Program-made: the position numbers and the translations under genes
Shown: piece by piece, positions 35,082 to 44,192 of the stretch
How the letters are laid out: every line of letters begins with the position of its first letter
How positions within the stretch are numbered: the first letter of the stretch is position 1
The notes under the pieces: generated by a model
Databases searched by the model: none
What the model was told of the DNA's origin: nothing
The model's input: the letters and a program-made list of their open reading frames with translations, nothing else
Assembly: GCF_900105195.1 (NCBI RefSeq)
Contig: NZ_FNRX01000002.1
Span: forward strand, 4,402,001 to 4,466,000
Reading direction: 5' to 3'
Length of the DNA: 64,000 nucleotides
DNA from: Rhodococcus pyridinivorans
Lineage (GTDB): Bacteria; Actinomycetota; Actinomycetes; Mycobacteriales; Mycobacteriaceae

Positions 35082-35567
35082 TCAGCTTCGGGCGTACCGG
35101 ATCCAGCGGAACCTGATTCCCTTGGTGGACGTCAGCCATTCTCCGGGATCCGCCACCCACTCGGCGCCGATCGGAGGTGCGGTCGCATCTCCTGCGACGT
35201 CGAGGTCGACCTCGGTCACGAGCAGCTGCTTCGCGAACGGCATCGCCTGCGCGTAGATCTGGCCCCCACCCATGACGACGACCTCGTCCTCACGGGCGAG
35301 TGTCAGTGCGTCCTCGAGGCTCGTCGCGGTCTCGGCGCCCTGGGCCGACCACTCGACGTTGCGGGTGACGACGATGTTCCGGCGTCCCGGTAGCGGCCGG
35401 AACCTCGGCGGCAGTGAATCCCAGGTGAGCCGGCCCATGATCACCGGCTTTCCCATCGTCGCGTCCTTGAAGAACGCCATGTCCTCGGGGATGTGCCACG
35501 GGATGGTGTTCTCCCGGCCGATCACACCACCACGTGCCTGAGCCCAGACGAGGGTGACATCCCCCAT
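35082..35567 (-). CDS. folA: Dihydrofolate reductase
   Basis: Reduces dihydrofolate to tetrahydrofolate with NADPH, regenerating the cofactor used by ThyA. At 161 residues it has the usual length. Landmarks are VTLVWAQARGGVIGRENTIPWHIPEDMAFFKD (active-site loop with Trp and Asp), GKPVIMGRLTWDSL, LPGRRNIVVTRN and VMGGGQIYAQAMPFA. Its ATG overlaps the thyA stop by one base (TGATG), a tight thyA-folA operon. Confidence 0.97.
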   Translation of the reverse strand: MGDVTLVWAQARGGVIGRENTIPWHIPEDMAFFKDATMGKPVIMGRLTWDSLPPRFRPLPGRRNIVVTRNVEWSAQGAETATSLEDALTLAREDEVVVMGGGQIYAQAMPFAKQLLVTEVDLDVAGDATAPPIGAEWVADPGEWLTSTKGIRFRWIRYARS

Positions 35568-36367
35568 CAGACGGCCACCGGCGCCTTGATCGCCGGGTGG
35601 TGCCGGTAGCCGACCACCTCGACGTCCTCGTAGCGGTAGTCGAAGATCGAGTCGCGCGGGTGCAGCTTCAACGTCGGGTAGGGATACGGATCACGGGTGA
35701 GCTGCTCCGTGACCTGCTCGATGTGGTTCGAGTAGATGTGGCAGTCGCCGCCGGTCCAGATGAACTCTCCCGGCTCGAGTCCGGTCTGCTGCGCGACCAT
35801 GTGGGTGAGCAGCGCGTAGCTGGCGATGTTGAACGGCACGCCGAGGAACATGTCGGCGCTGCGCTGGTAGAGCTGGCAGCTGAGCTTGCCGTCGGCCACG
35901 TAGAACTGGAAGAAGGCGTGGCACGGCATGAGCGCCATCTTGTCGAGCTCGGCCACGTTCCACGCCGAGACGAGGATGCGCCGCGAATCGGGGTCGGTGC
36001 GCAGGGTCTCGATCACCTGGCCGATCTGGTCGATGTGCTGCCCGTCGGGGGTCGGCCACGAGCGCCACTGCACGCCGTAGACCGGGCCCAGATCGCCGTC
36101 GGGTGCGGCCCACTCGTCCCAGATCGTCACGCCGTGCTCCTGCAGCCACTTGACGTTGGAGTCGCCGCGCAGGAACCACAGCAACTCGTAGACGATGGAC
36201 TTCAGGTGCACCTTCTTCGTGGTGATCAGCGGGAAGCCCTCGGACAGATCGAAGCGCATCTGATGGCCGAACAGGCTCCGCGTGCCGGTTCCGGTACGGT
36301 CCGCCTTCTCCGCGCCGGTCTCGAGGATCAGGCGCATCAGGTCTTCGTAGGGCGTCGACACAGTCAC
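35567..36367 (-). CDS. thyA: Thymidylate synthase
   Basis: Methylates dUMP to dTMP using methylene-tetrahydrofolate, yielding dihydrofolate for FolA. At 266 residues it is full length. Landmarks are [21 protein letters not shown], the catalytic Cys near 149 in [36 protein letters not shown], and the C-terminal KAPVAV. The start is GTG 36367. It is the first gene of thyA-folA and is divergent from the glycosylase gene. Confidence 0.98.
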   Translation of the reverse strand: MTVSTPYEDLMRLILETGAEKADRTGTGTRSLFGHQMRFDLSEGFPLITTKKVHLKSIVYELLWFLRGDSNVKWLQEHGVTIWDEWAAPDGDLGPVYGVQWRSWPTPDGQHIDQIGQVIETLRTDPDSRRILVSAWNVAELDKMALMPCHAFFQFYVADGKLSCQLYQRSADMFLGVPFNIASYALLTHMVAQQTGLEPGEFIWTGGDCHIYSNHIEQVTEQLTRDPYPYPTLKLHPRDSIFDYRYEDVEVVGYRHHPAIKAPVAV

Positions 36368-36440
36368 GAGCGCAGTCTATCGGTGGGTCGAAGGTGTCCG
36401 TCGCCACCCGCGAACGGCCCGGCGACCGTAGCCTGTTCCC

Positions 36441-37307
36441 ATGCCCGAGCTCCCCGAGGTGGAAGCACTTGCGGTGTTCCTGCGCGAGCACGCGGTCGGC
36501 AGCGTCATCGGACGCATCGACGTCGCGGCGCTGAACGTACTGCAGACGGCCGACCCGCCGATCACGGCGCTGCAGGGACGCGACATCACCGGAGCGGTGC
36601 GCTTCGGCAAGTTCCTCGCGATCGACTGCTCGGGGCTGCACCTGATCACGCACCTGTCGCGCGGCGGCTGGTTGCGCTGGCTCGACGAACCGTCGCAGAC
36701 TCCCCCGAAACTCGGTCGCGGTCCGCTCGCCCTCCGCGTGCACCTGTTCGCCCCCGACGCGACGACACCGGCCTTCGATCTCACCGAGGCCGGCACGAAG
36801 AAGCGCCTCGCGGTCTGGATTGTCGACGATCCGCAGCAGGTGCCCGGCATCGCCCGCCTCGGCCCCGACGCGCTCGCCCTCACCCGCGACGAGTTCGCCG
36901 AGCTCCTGACCGACAGCACCTCGCGCCTCAAGACGTTGCTGATCGACCAGAAGATTCTCGCGGGCATCGGCAACGCCTACTCCGACGAGATCCTGCACGT
37001 CGCGCAGCAGTCACCGTTCGCGACCGCCGGACGGCTGACCGACGACGAGGTGACCGCGCTGTACGGGGCGATGCGGTCGGTGCTGACCGATGCCGTCACG
37101 CGCTCGGTCGGGCAGGACGCGGCGCGCCTCAAGGGCGAGAAACGGTCGGGGCTGCGCGTGCACGGCCGCACCGGTGAGCCGTGCCCGGTGTGCGGCGACA
37201 CCGTCCGCGAGGTCTCCTACACCGACCGTTCGTTCCAGTACTGCCCGACCTGCCAGACCGGAGGGAAGGTCCTCGCCGACCGGCGGATGTCCCGCCTGCT
37301 GAAGTAG
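36441..37307 (+). CDS. Fpg/Nei-family DNA glycosylase
   Basis: Base-excision repair glycosylase/AP lyase, 288 residues. It begins MPELPEVEALAVFL, so after Met removal Pro1 and Glu2 are the catalytic residues of the family. The H2TH region is LLIDQKILAGIGNAYSDEIL with the conserved Asn, and a C-terminal zinc finger CPVCGD...CPTC is intact. Nei2-like actinobacterial enzymes share this layout; whether it prefers oxidised purines or pyrimidines cannot be told. It begins an apparent operon that runs with tiny gaps to the DevS-type kinase at 41 kb. Confidence 0.93.
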   Translation: MPELPEVEALAVFLREHAVGSVIGRIDVAALNVLQTADPPITALQGRDITGAVRFGKFLAIDCSGLHLITHLSRGGWLRWLDEPSQTPPKLGRGPLALRVHLFAPDATTPAFDLTEAGTKKRLAVWIVDDPQQVPGIARLGPDALALTRDEFAELLTDSTSRLKTLLIDQKILAGIGNAYSDEILHVAQQSPFATAGRLTDDEVTALYGAMRSVLTDAVTRSVGQDAARLKGEKRSGLRVHGRTGEPCPVCGDTVREVSYTDRSFQYCPTCQTGGKVLADRRMSRLLK

Positions 37308-37317
37308 CGGGCACGCA

Positions 37318-38370
37318 GTGCAGGCCCCTTCCCGTCTCCGCGAAGAAGTCCGCATCCTCGCGCCGGGTTACTTCGCCTTCGTCATGGCCGGCGGAATCGT
37401 GTCCACCGGACTCCACCTCCGCGGTTTCCACCTCGCATCGGCCGTGCTGCTGATCGTGTCCGCGATCGGATACGCGACGCTGGTGGCCCTGTCGGTGTGG
37501 CGGTTCTTCGCGTTCCGCGACGAGGTCCGCGCCGATCTCGCCGATTCCGGACGGGCGTTCGGCTTCTTCACCTTCGTCGCGGGCAGCAACGTGCTCGGCG
37601 TACGCCTGATGATGGACGGCTGGCATTCCACCGCGGCCGTACTACTCGTGGGCGCGGCGGCGACGTGGCTGGTGCTCGGATATGTCGTCCCGTGGACCGC
37701 CGTGCTCGGCACGGCGGAGCGTCCCGTCCTCGCGAAGGCGAACGGAACGTGGTTCATCTGGGTCGTCGCCAGCGAGTCGGTGGCCATCGCCGCGGCCACG
37801 CTCCAACCGGTCTACCGCGAACTGGACCGGCTCCTCGCCGCCCTCGCGGTGTTCACCTGGGGCGTCGGGCTGTTCCTGTACGCGGCGGCCGGTGTCTTCG
37901 TCGCGGTGCGGATGTTGCAGTACCCGTTGCGACCCACCGACCTGACCGCCCCTTACTGGGTGTCGATGGGAGCGTGCTCGATCACCGTCGTGGCGGGTTC
38001 ACGGATCGTCGAGATGGACGACGCACCGATGGTCGACGCGACCCGCGGACTGATCGCGGGCCTCGCCGTCGTCATCTGGGTCTTCGCGACGTGGCTGCTC
38101 CCCCCGCTCGTCGCGGCCGGTTGGTGGCGACACCGCGTCCACCGGGTGCGGCTGGACTACGACTCGTCCCTGTGGTCGATCGTCTTCCCGCTCGGCATGT
38201 ACGCGATCGCGGGGATGTATCTGGGTCGCGCCGACGATCTGCCACTGGTCGGCGCGATCGGCGCCGCCGAATTGTGGGTCGCGGTGGCGGCCTGGGTCGC
38301 GGTGTTCGCCGCGATGCTGCACCGCATGTGGGTACGGCTCATACGGCCGGTCGAGCGCGACCGACGGTGA
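37318..38370 (+). CDS. TDT-family (tellurite-resistance/dicarboxylate) transporter
   Basis: A 350-residue membrane protein with ten predicted helices, starting near RILAPGYFAFVMAGGIVSTG, the TDT/SLAC1-like first helix. Members move C4-dicarboxylates, sulfite or other anions, or confer tellurite resistance; the substrate is not evident. The start is GTG 37318, ten bases after the glycosylase stop. Its stop overlaps the next gene by four bases (GTGA), so it is in one operon with the downstream hydrolase and sensor kinase. Confidence 0.82.
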   Translation: MQAPSRLREEVRILAPGYFAFVMAGGIVSTGLHLRGFHLASAVLLIVSAIGYATLVALSVWRFFAFRDEVRADLADSGRAFGFFTFVAGSNVLGVRLMMDGWHSTAAVLLVGAAATWLVLGYVVPWTAVLGTAERPVLAKANGTWFIWVVASESVAIAAATLQPVYRELDRLLAALAVFTWGVGLFLYAAAGVFVAVRMLQYPLRPTDLTAPYWVSMGACSITVVAGSRIVEMDDAPMVDATRGLIAGLAVVIWVFATWLLPPLVAAGWWRHRVHRVRLDYDSSLWSIVFPLGMYAIAGMYLGRADDLPLVGAIGAAELWVAVAAWVAVFAAMLHRMWVRLIRPVERDRR

Positions 38371-38861
38371 CCGCCCGTGCTCGGGCCCGCCCCATCCCGC
38401 CGTACCAGCGGACGGCGAGCACGACAGCCAGGGCCACAGGCCTGGTCGCCGGTGCGGCCGGCGTGGCCGCCATGACCATCGGGGAGAAGATCGAGCAGGC
38501 CGTCACCGGGCGACCGAACTCCCACGTGCCGGGCCGCGTACTCGCACGGTTGACGGGCGCCTCGGAATCGGCCGGACAGCGCTCGACCGCCCTGAACTGG
38601 GCGATGCACTTCGGGCAGGATATCGCCCTCGGCGTCCTGCGTTCGGTCATGGCCGAGGTGGGCCTGCGGGGGCCGCTCGCATCGTCGAAGTTCACCGTCG
38701 TCCGTCTGACCAACGACCAGATCCTCGAGAACGCGACCGGCGTGGGAGCACCCCCGCAAACGTGGCCCCGTTCCGAGCTGGCGATCGACGTCCTCCACAA
38801 GAGCGTCTACGGCTTCGTCACCGGTGCCGTCGCCGACGCGGCGGTTACCGTATCGGTGTGA
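38367..38861 (+). CDS. Hypothetical protein with one or two membrane segments
   Basis: A 164-residue protein I do not recognise with certainty. After a basic N-terminus comes a hydrophobic stretch ATGLVAGAAGVAAMTIGEKI; further on are LNWAMHFGQDIALGVLRSVM and a C-terminal VYGFVTGAVADAAVTVSV. The layout resembles YagU/DUF1440-type inner-membrane proteins. It starts at GTG 38367 inside the transporter stop and ends inside the hydrolase start, both by GTGA overlaps, so translation of three genes is coupled. Confidence 0.65.
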   Translation: MTARARARPIPPYQRTASTTARATGLVAGAAGVAAMTIGEKIEQAVTGRPNSHVPGRVLARLTGASESAGQRSTALNWAMHFGQDIALGVLRSVMAEVGLRGPLASSKFTVVRLTNDQILENATGVGAPPQTWPRSELAIDVLHKSVYGFVTGAVADAAVTVSV

Positions 38862-39505
38862 ATGTCGAACCGCTGGACACCGGCACCGTGGCCGGTCACC
38901 TGCATCTTCCCGAGGGCAGTCCGCGGGGTGCCGTCGCGTTGACGCACGGCGCCGGCGGCAACTGCGACGCCCGGATCCTGCAGCTGATGTGCTCCCGGTT
39001 CGCCGATGCCGGCTTCCTCGCCCTGCGCTACGACCTGCCGTTTCGCCGTCGCAAGCCCAAGGGACCCCCGCAGCCGTCCCGCGCCGCGGAGGACCGCGAG
39101 GGTGTGTCCGCCGCGGCCGCGGAGCTGCGCGACCGCGTGTCCGGGCCCTTACTGCTCGGCGGCGTCTCCTACGGCGGCCGGCAGACGTCGATGCTCGCGG
39201 CCGACGAACCCGGCATCGCCGACGCCCTCGTCCTGCTGTCCTATCCCCTCCATCCCCCGGGCAAGCCGGAGAAGCTGCGCACCGAGCACCTGCCGAAGAT
39301 ATCGGTGCCCACGGTGTTCGTCCACGGCGACCGCGACCCCTTCGGTACCTTCGACGAACTGCGGGAGGCACTCGATCTCCTGCCCGCGGCCACGACTCTC
39401 ATCGAGGTCACCGGGGCCGCACACGACCTGAGCCGCGCGAAGACGGATCCCTCGGAATCCGCCGTGTCCGCCGCGCTGCACCTGCTGGAAGAGAAGAAGT
39501 CATGA
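38858..39505 (+). CDS. Alpha/beta-hydrolase, KAT11-like
   Basis: A 215-residue serine hydrolase of the small TestEX/KAT11 type. Landmarks are VALTHGAGGNCDARILQ for the oxyanion site, LRYDLPFRRR, the nucleophile elbow GVSYGGR, the acid in VFVHGDRDPFG, and the catalytic His in GAAHDLSR. The substrate is unknown. It starts at GTG 38858, overlapping the upstream stop, and its stop overlaps the ATG of the DevS-type kinase (ATGA). Confidence 0.85.
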   Translation: MNVEPLDTGTVAGHLHLPEGSPRGAVALTHGAGGNCDARILQLMCSRFADAGFLALRYDLPFRRRKPKGPPQPSRAAEDREGVSAAAAELRDRVSGPLLLGGVSYGGRQTSMLAADEPGIADALVLLSYPLHPPGKPEKLRTEHLPKISVPTVFVHGDRDPFGTFDELREALDLLPAATTLIEVTGAAHDLSRAKTDPSESAVSAALHLLEEKKS

Positions 39506-41160
39506 TCGAACCCACCGACGTCGCCATCGACACGCTGCTCGCCGAGCTCCGCGACCGGCTCGACGATTCCGTCGACGCCCCGACGACCCTGCGCGGACTG
39601 CTCGAAGCGGTGCTCGTGGTGGGGTCGGGTCTCGAACTCGACTCCATGCTCCAGCGCATCGTCTCCGCCGCGACCGCCCTTCTCGACGCCCGCTACGGCG
39701 CGCTCGGCGTGCGCGCCGCCGACGGTGGTCTGTCGGAGTTCGTGTACGTCGGGATCAATCCGACGCAGCGCGAGGTGATGGGCCATCTGCCCGAGGGCCG
39801 GGGCATCCTGGGTCTGCTCATCAACGATCCCCGGCCGGTCCGTCTCGGCGACCTGTCGAAGCATTCCGCCTCCATCGGTTTCCCGCCCAACCATCCGCCC
39901 ATGAAGAGCTTCCTCGGAACTCCGATCATGGTGCGCGGCAAGGTTTTCGGCAGCATCTACCTCACCGAGAAACTGGGCGCACCCGAGTTCACCGAAGAGG
40001 ACGAGGTGATCCTCAAGGTGCTCGCGATGTCCGCCGGTGTGGCCGTCGAGAACGCGCGCCTGTTCGAGGGCTCCCTCGACCGCGAGAGATGGCTTACCGC
40101 AATGGCATCCATCAACTCCCGGCTGCTGATGGGTGGGTCGGTGGACGAGACGCTGTCGATGCTCACCGGCCAGGTCCGCGAACTCGCCCGGTGTGCGGGC
40201 GCCTATGTGATGCTCGTCGACGGCCACCACGGCCGCCTGCAGGCCGCGTCCCCCGCAGCGCCGTGCGGGAAGGACAAGCGTTTCGATCTCACCGGATCGC
40301 CTGTGCTGAAAGCGCTCAAGAGCAGGCAGCCGATGCACCTCGATACCCTCGAGGGACTGCCACCGATGGAGCAGGGCGACGAAGGACACGCGGTGGTGCT
40401 GCCGCTGTCGGCGACGTCGACGGTCACGGGTGTGCTCGTCGCGACCCGCGAGGCCGGTACCGAACCGTGGGACGACGAGGACGTGGCCCGCTTCGAATCC
40501 ATGGCGAACCTCGCGGCCGTGGCCCTCGAATTCGCCGAACAGCAACGCAAGAAGCGGTTGCTCGACGTGCTGGCCGATCGCGATCGCATCGCACAGGACC
40601 TGCACGACAACGTCATCCAGCGCCTGTTCGCCACGGGTATGAGCTTGCAGAGCGCGACCGCGGACGGTGCGGGTACCGAACGCGTCGTGGAGGTGATCCG
40701 CCACGCGATCGAACAGCTCGACCGGACGGTGCGCGAGATCCGCACGACCATCTTCGATCTGCACACCACCGGCGCGGCGGCGTCGAACAGTCTGCGCCGG
40801 AGACTGCTGGACGTGGTGGGCGACCTGAGCATCCACTCCTCGGTGGCGCCCAACGTGCAGTTCGTCGGACCCATCGACACGCTGGTGCCGATGCGCATCC
40901 ACCCGCATGCCGAGGCTGTGCTCCGCGAGGGGCTGAGCAACGCGCTGCGCCATTCCCAGTCCGACAACATCTCGGTGTCGGTCTCGGTTCAGGACGATTT
41001 CCGGATCGAGATCCTCGACGACGGCACGGGTCTGCCCGACATGCCTCGCCGCAGCGGGCTGGCGAACCTCGAGCGGCGCGCCGTGCAGTGCGGCGGGTCG
41101 TGCGAGATCGGTCCGGCCCACCCGCGCGGCACCCGGGTGCTGTGGGCGGTCCCGCTCTGA
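39502..41160 (+). CDS. devS: DevS/DosS-type GAF sensor histidine kinase
   Basis: A 552-residue soluble kinase with two GAF domains (about residues 40-185 and 210-355) and a HisKA_3 plus HATPase module. The first GAF contains IGFPPNHPPMKSFLGTPIMV, the segment that in mycobacterial DevS/DosT carries the haem-binding His (from memory), so it may sense O2, NO or CO. The phosphoacceptor is in DRIAQDLHDNVIQRLFATG, and the ATPase has EGLSNALRHSQ and DDGTGLPD. Its ATG overlaps the hydrolase stop. The likely partner DevR is encoded tail to tail, 25 bases downstream, on the other strand. Confidence 0.9.
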   Translation: MIEPTDVAIDTLLAELRDRLDDSVDAPTTLRGLLEAVLVVGSGLELDSMLQRIVSAATALLDARYGALGVRAADGGLSEFVYVGINPTQREVMGHLPEGRGILGLLINDPRPVRLGDLSKHSASIGFPPNHPPMKSFLGTPIMVRGKVFGSIYLTEKLGAPEFTEEDEVILKVLAMSAGVAVENARLFEGSLDRERWLTAMASINSRLLMGGSVDETLSMLTGQVRELARCAGAYVMLVDGHHGRLQAASPAAPCGKDKRFDLTGSPVLKALKSRQPMHLDTLEGLPPMEQGDEGHAVVLPLSATSTVTGVLVATREAGTEPWDDEDVARFESMANLAAVALEFAEQQRKKRLLDVLADRDRIAQDLHDNVIQRLFATGMSLQSATADGAGTERVVEVIRHAIEQLDRTVREIRTTIFDLHTTGAAASNSLRRRLLDVVGDLSIHSSVAPNVQFVGPIDTLVPMRIHPHAEAVLREGLSNALRHSQSDNISVSVSVQDDFRIEILDDGTGLPDMPRRSGLANLERRAVQCGGSCEIGPAHPRGTRVLWAVPL

Positions 41161-41185
41161 CGGAACGGGTCCCGCCCGCGTCGGA

Positions 41186-41833
41186 CTAGGACGTCGGCTT
41201 GCCGCGCTCGTTGCGCAGCTCGGTGGCGAGCACCGCGGCCTGCGTGCGGCGCTGCATGCCGAGCTTCGCCAGCAGCCGCGAGACGTAGTTCTTCACAGTC
41301 TTCTCCGCGAGGAACAGCCGTTCGGCGATTTCCCGGTTGGTCAGGCCCTCACCGATGAGTTCGAAGACGGCGCGTTCTTGCTCCGACAGCTCGGCCAGCG
41401 GATCGGCCGTGCGCGACGCCCGGATCCGCTCCATGAGGGCGGCGGTGGCGCGGCTGTCCAGCAACGAGCCGCCCTCGCCGACGGTGCGGATCGCCGAGAC
41501 GAGGTCGGTGCCGAGGATCTGCTTGAGCACGAACCCGGAGGCGCCTGCCATGATCGCGTCGAAGAGTGCCTCGTCGTCGGCGTAGGAGGTGAGCATCAGG
41601 GCGCGCAGACCCGGCATGCGGGTACGCAGCTCGCGGCACAGTTCGACACCGTTGCCGTCGGGAAGCCGCACGTCGAGCACCGCGACGTCGGCGCCGCTCT
41701 CGGGCACGCGGGCCAGGGCCTCGCCCACCGAGGCGGCCTCACCGACGACGGTGAAGTCGGGCACGCTGCTCAGCAGATCCACCAGGCCGCGCCGCACGAT
41801 CTCGTGATCGTCGACGAGGAACACGCGGGTCAT
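41186..41833 (-). CDS. devR: DevR/DosR-type NarL-family response regulator
   Basis: A 215-residue regulator. The receiver begins [20 protein letters not shown] with the phosphoacceptor in [13 protein letters not shown] (Asp near 54) and ends near [12 protein letters not shown]. The LuxR-type HTH is [40 protein letters not shown] and [13 protein letters not shown], the DosR pattern with the phosphorylatable Thr. It is expected to activate hypoxia and NO dormancy genes, several of which surround it. I start at ATG 41833; the longer frame is unlikely. It is convergent with devS, so they are not in one operon. Confidence 0.92.
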   Translation of the reverse strand: MTRVFLVDDHEIVRRGLVDLLSSVPDFTVVGEAASVGEALARVPESGADVAVLDVRLPDGNGVELCRELRTRMPGLRALMLTSYADDEALFDAIMAGASGFVLKQILGTDLVSAIRTVGEGGSLLDSRATAALMERIRASRTADPLAELSEQERAVFELIGEGLTNREIAERLFLAEKTVKNYVSRLLAKLGMQRRTQAAVLATELRNERGKPTS

Positions 41834-41918
41834 CTCGGGCACCTTTCGTTGACATGCTGTCCCGTCATTGTCCCAGGTGTACCGCGATACCCACGTCCTC
41901 GGGGCCGTTCGACACCCA

Positions 41919-41938
41919 TCTGGGGACCTTCTCCCCCT
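41919..41938. promoter_or_regulatory. Candidate DosR box between devR and the Acg-like gene
   Basis: TCTGGGGACCTTCTCCCCCT contains GGGGAC facing TCCCC around a short centre, similar to the DosR consensus GGGAC-N4-GTCCC-type palindrome. It lies 80 bases ahead of the Acg-like gene and 86 ahead of devR, so it could serve one or both. One arm lacks the G of GTCCC. Confidence 0.5.
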
Positions 41939-42017
41939 GCCCCGCGGGCGCCGCTCGGGAGACGCTGGAAGGGCAGAGGTGGACATGTAGGGCGAACGAG
42001 CCGACGCGGAGGATGTC

Positions 42018-42941
42018 GTGACTGTCGATGCCGGAACCTGGTCGCTCGGTGACACCGAGATCATTGCGCGTGCGGTGGTGGAGGCACCCTCGGTACACGA
42101 CACGCAACCGTGGAATCTGCGACTGCCCGATCACAGCGCCGAACTGGAGGAACGCCTCGAGTTCGCCGAGCCGGGACCGGACCCGCTGCGCGTCGACCGG
42201 TTGATCTCGTGTGGCACGGCCCTCGCGAATCTCGAGCTCGCGATCCGGGTCCTCGGCAACCGATCGCGCACCTCGGTGCTGCCCGATCCGCAACGTCCGG
42301 AGCTCATCGCCCGGATCGAGACGCTCGGCTCGGGTACCCCGAGTAGCCGCGACCTGCGGTTGTACGCCGCCATCTCGCATCGGCGCAGCCATCGCGAATC
42401 GTTCACCGACATCCCGGTGCCGACGGCGACGCTCGCAGACGTCGTCGCCGCGGCCGGGGAGATACCCGACGTCGACGTGCGTCTGCTCGCCGCCGACGAG
42501 GCCGTCGCCCTGGCGCAGGTGCTCGCCTATGCGGCGGAGGCCCGCCGGCGTCACCCGCACTACCAGCGGGAGATGTTCTCGTGGACCTCCCACTGGCAGC
42601 CGCGCGGCAACGCCGAGGTGGTCACCACCTGGAGCGCGACCCTCGACGAACACGGCGCGGCCGGCGAGGCCATGGTCACGTCGGGGATCCCCGACGTCGA
42701 TGCGCTGGCGGCGGCGATCGCGCGCGAATCGGTGCTGCTGTTCTCCGCCCCGTCCACCTCGCCGGCGGATCTGGTCCGGGTGGGCGCGGCGGTGGAGCGG
42801 TGCTGGCTCGCGGCCATCGATGCGCGATTGTCGGCGTCGGTCGTGACGCATCCGCTGCGGGTCGAGGACGCCGGTTCGCGCCTGGCAGAGATGCTCGACC
42901 TGCCGGTCGTGCCGCTGGTGATCCTGCGCGTGGGTTTCTGA
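42018..42941 (+). CDS. Acg-family FMN-binding nitroreductase-like protein
   Basis: A 307-residue protein of the Acg (Rv2032) family, DosR-regulon nitroreductase homologues with two half-domains that lack the usual catalytic access and may sequester FMN. Landmarks are [18 protein letters not shown] (the SxxNxQPW-type FMN motif), [29 protein letters not shown] and the C-terminal [13 protein letters not shown]. The start is GTG 42018, with GGAGG shortly ahead. A DosR-like box lies upstream, which fits hypoxic induction. It is followed by a small hypothetical gene in the same direction. Confidence 0.87.
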   Translation: MTVDAGTWSLGDTEIIARAVVEAPSVHDTQPWNLRLPDHSAELEERLEFAEPGPDPLRVDRLISCGTALANLELAIRVLGNRSRTSVLPDPQRPELIARIETLGSGTPSSRDLRLYAAISHRRSHRESFTDIPVPTATLADVVAAAGEIPDVDVRLLAADEAVALAQVLAYAAEARRRHPHYQREMFSWTSHWQPRGNAEVVTTWSATLDEHGAAGEAMVTSGIPDVDALAAAIARESVLLFSAPSTSPADLVRVGAAVERCWLAAIDARLSASVVTHPLRVEDAGSRLAEMLDLPVVPLVILRVGF

Positions 42942-42964
42942 CGAGAAGAGAGATCGAGGTGACG

Positions 42965-43228
42965 ATGAGCGCACCGACCGAGGATCCGATCGACGATCCG
43001 ACCCGCGAGTTGTTCCGCACGGCCCTGGACATGGCACAGGCCGCCAAGGCCGGCAACGTCTCCGGGTGGCTGTCCGCCCGTTACGAGTGCGGGCGCGTCG
43101 AGGACGTCGCGTTCGTACTCTCGCAGATGCTCGGGGTGCTCATCGAGAACGGCGCGATCAGCCGCGGCGTGCATCCGGCCGACGCGTGGAGGGAACTGCG
43201 CGAGCGGGGCGTCGACGACTTCGGGTGA
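42965..43228 (+). CDS. Small hypothetical protein in the DevR region
   Basis: An 87-residue soluble protein that I do not recognise. It is acidic at the N-terminus (TEDPIDDPTRELF) and mostly helical, with SGWLSARYECGRVEDVAFVL and a single Cys. Its start at ATG 42965 is 23 bases after the Acg-like gene, so it is probably co-transcribed and part of the same stress response. GTG 42959, two codons upstream, is an alternative start. Confidence 0.65.
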   Translation: MSAPTEDPIDDPTRELFRTALDMAQAAKAGNVSGWLSARYECGRVEDVAFVLSQMLGVLIENGAISRGVHPADAWRELRERGVDDFG

Positions 43229-43255
43229 CGCCCCGCATCGCTCCCTCGTCCGGGA

Positions 43256-44167
43256 TCAGTCCTCGGTCTGCTTCGACCGGACGACGAGGACCGGGCAGTC
43301 CGCGGTCTGGATCAGCGCATTGCTCGTGGAGCCGAGCAGCAACCCCTTGAAGCCGCCGCGTCCGCGGGTTCCGACCACGAGAAGCTGTGCGGCCTCGGCG
43401 TATTCGCTGAGCACTCGCACCGGCCGGTCGCGGGCGACGACACGTTCGACGGTGACGTCCGGGTACCGCTCCTGGTATCCGGCGAGACGTTCGGCGAGCA
43501 CGATCTCCTCACCGGTCTGGATCCGGCTCCAGTGCGGGTCCTCCGGGACGGCGCCGAGCGAGGGCTGGACGCTCACGTCGCTCCACACGTTCACCGCGAC
43601 GAGCGTCGCGCCGCGTGCGGATGCCTCCTCGAACGCGACCTCCACCGCGTCGCGGCACGAGACCGAGCCGTCGACACCGACGACGACGGGCCCCTTTGTC
43701 GGCGGCGCACCGTCGAAGGTGCGGCCCCGCACCACGACGACGGGCGCCATCGCGTGCGAGACGACCGCCGTGGAGACCGAACCGGCGAGCAGGCCCTTCA
43801 CCTCGCCGAGGCCGCGCGAGCCGACGACGAGCCGGTCGGCGTGCTCGGCCTGTGCGATGAGCGTGGGAACGACCTTGCCTTCGAGCTGTTCGGTGGTGAT
43901 CTCGACGTTCCCGTGACGGTTCTCGTCGATGATCTGCCGGGCGAGCACGGCCGCGTTGTCGAGCCGGTCGCGGGCCGTCGCCTTCATCTCCTCGTGGAAG
44001 CTCTGCGCGAGGTAGGGCTCGGAGTAGTAGAAGGCGGGGATGTGCACGACGGTGACGATGCGCAACGGCAGGCCGCGGATCGCAGCCGTCCGTGCCGCCC
44101 AGTGCACCGCGGTCGTGGACGCGTCGGATCCGTCGACGGCCACGACGATCGGCTTGTTCTCGGTCAT
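43256..44167 (-). CDS. Universal stress protein, two tandem USP domains
   Basis: A 303-residue protein with USP domains at about 1-150 and 155-300. Both have the ATP-binding loop: VVGSRGLGEVKGLLAGSVST in the first and VVGTRGRGGFKGLLLGSTSN in the second, with VAVDGSDAS and VGVDGSVSC at the domain starts. Tandem USPs of this type belong to the mycobacterial DosR regulon. It starts at ATG 44167, 25 bases after the LLM oxidoreductase stop, and is probably in the same transcript. It is convergent with the 87-residue protein gene. Confidence 0.93.
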   Translation of the reverse strand: MTENKPIVVAVDGSDASTTAVHWAARTAAIRGLPLRIVTVVHIPAFYYSEPYLAQSFHEEMKATARDRLDNAAVLARQIIDENRHGNVEITTEQLEGKVVPTLIAQAEHADRLVVGSRGLGEVKGLLAGSVSTAVVSHAMAPVVVVRGRTFDGAPPTKGPVVVGVDGSVSCRDAVEVAFEEASARGATLVAVNVWSDVSVQPSLGAVPEDPHWSRIQTGEEIVLAERLAGYQERYPDVTVERVVARDRPVRVLSEYAEAAQLLVVGTRGRGGFKGLLLGSTSNALIQTADCPVLVVRSKQTED

Positions 44168-44192
44168 CGCACGAGGAACCTTTCTCGGTGGG

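Noticed and set aside
35082..36367. thyA-folA overlap as an unusual arrangement
   Set aside because: Tight thyA-folA pairing with overlapping stop and start is common in bacteria, including actinobacteria.
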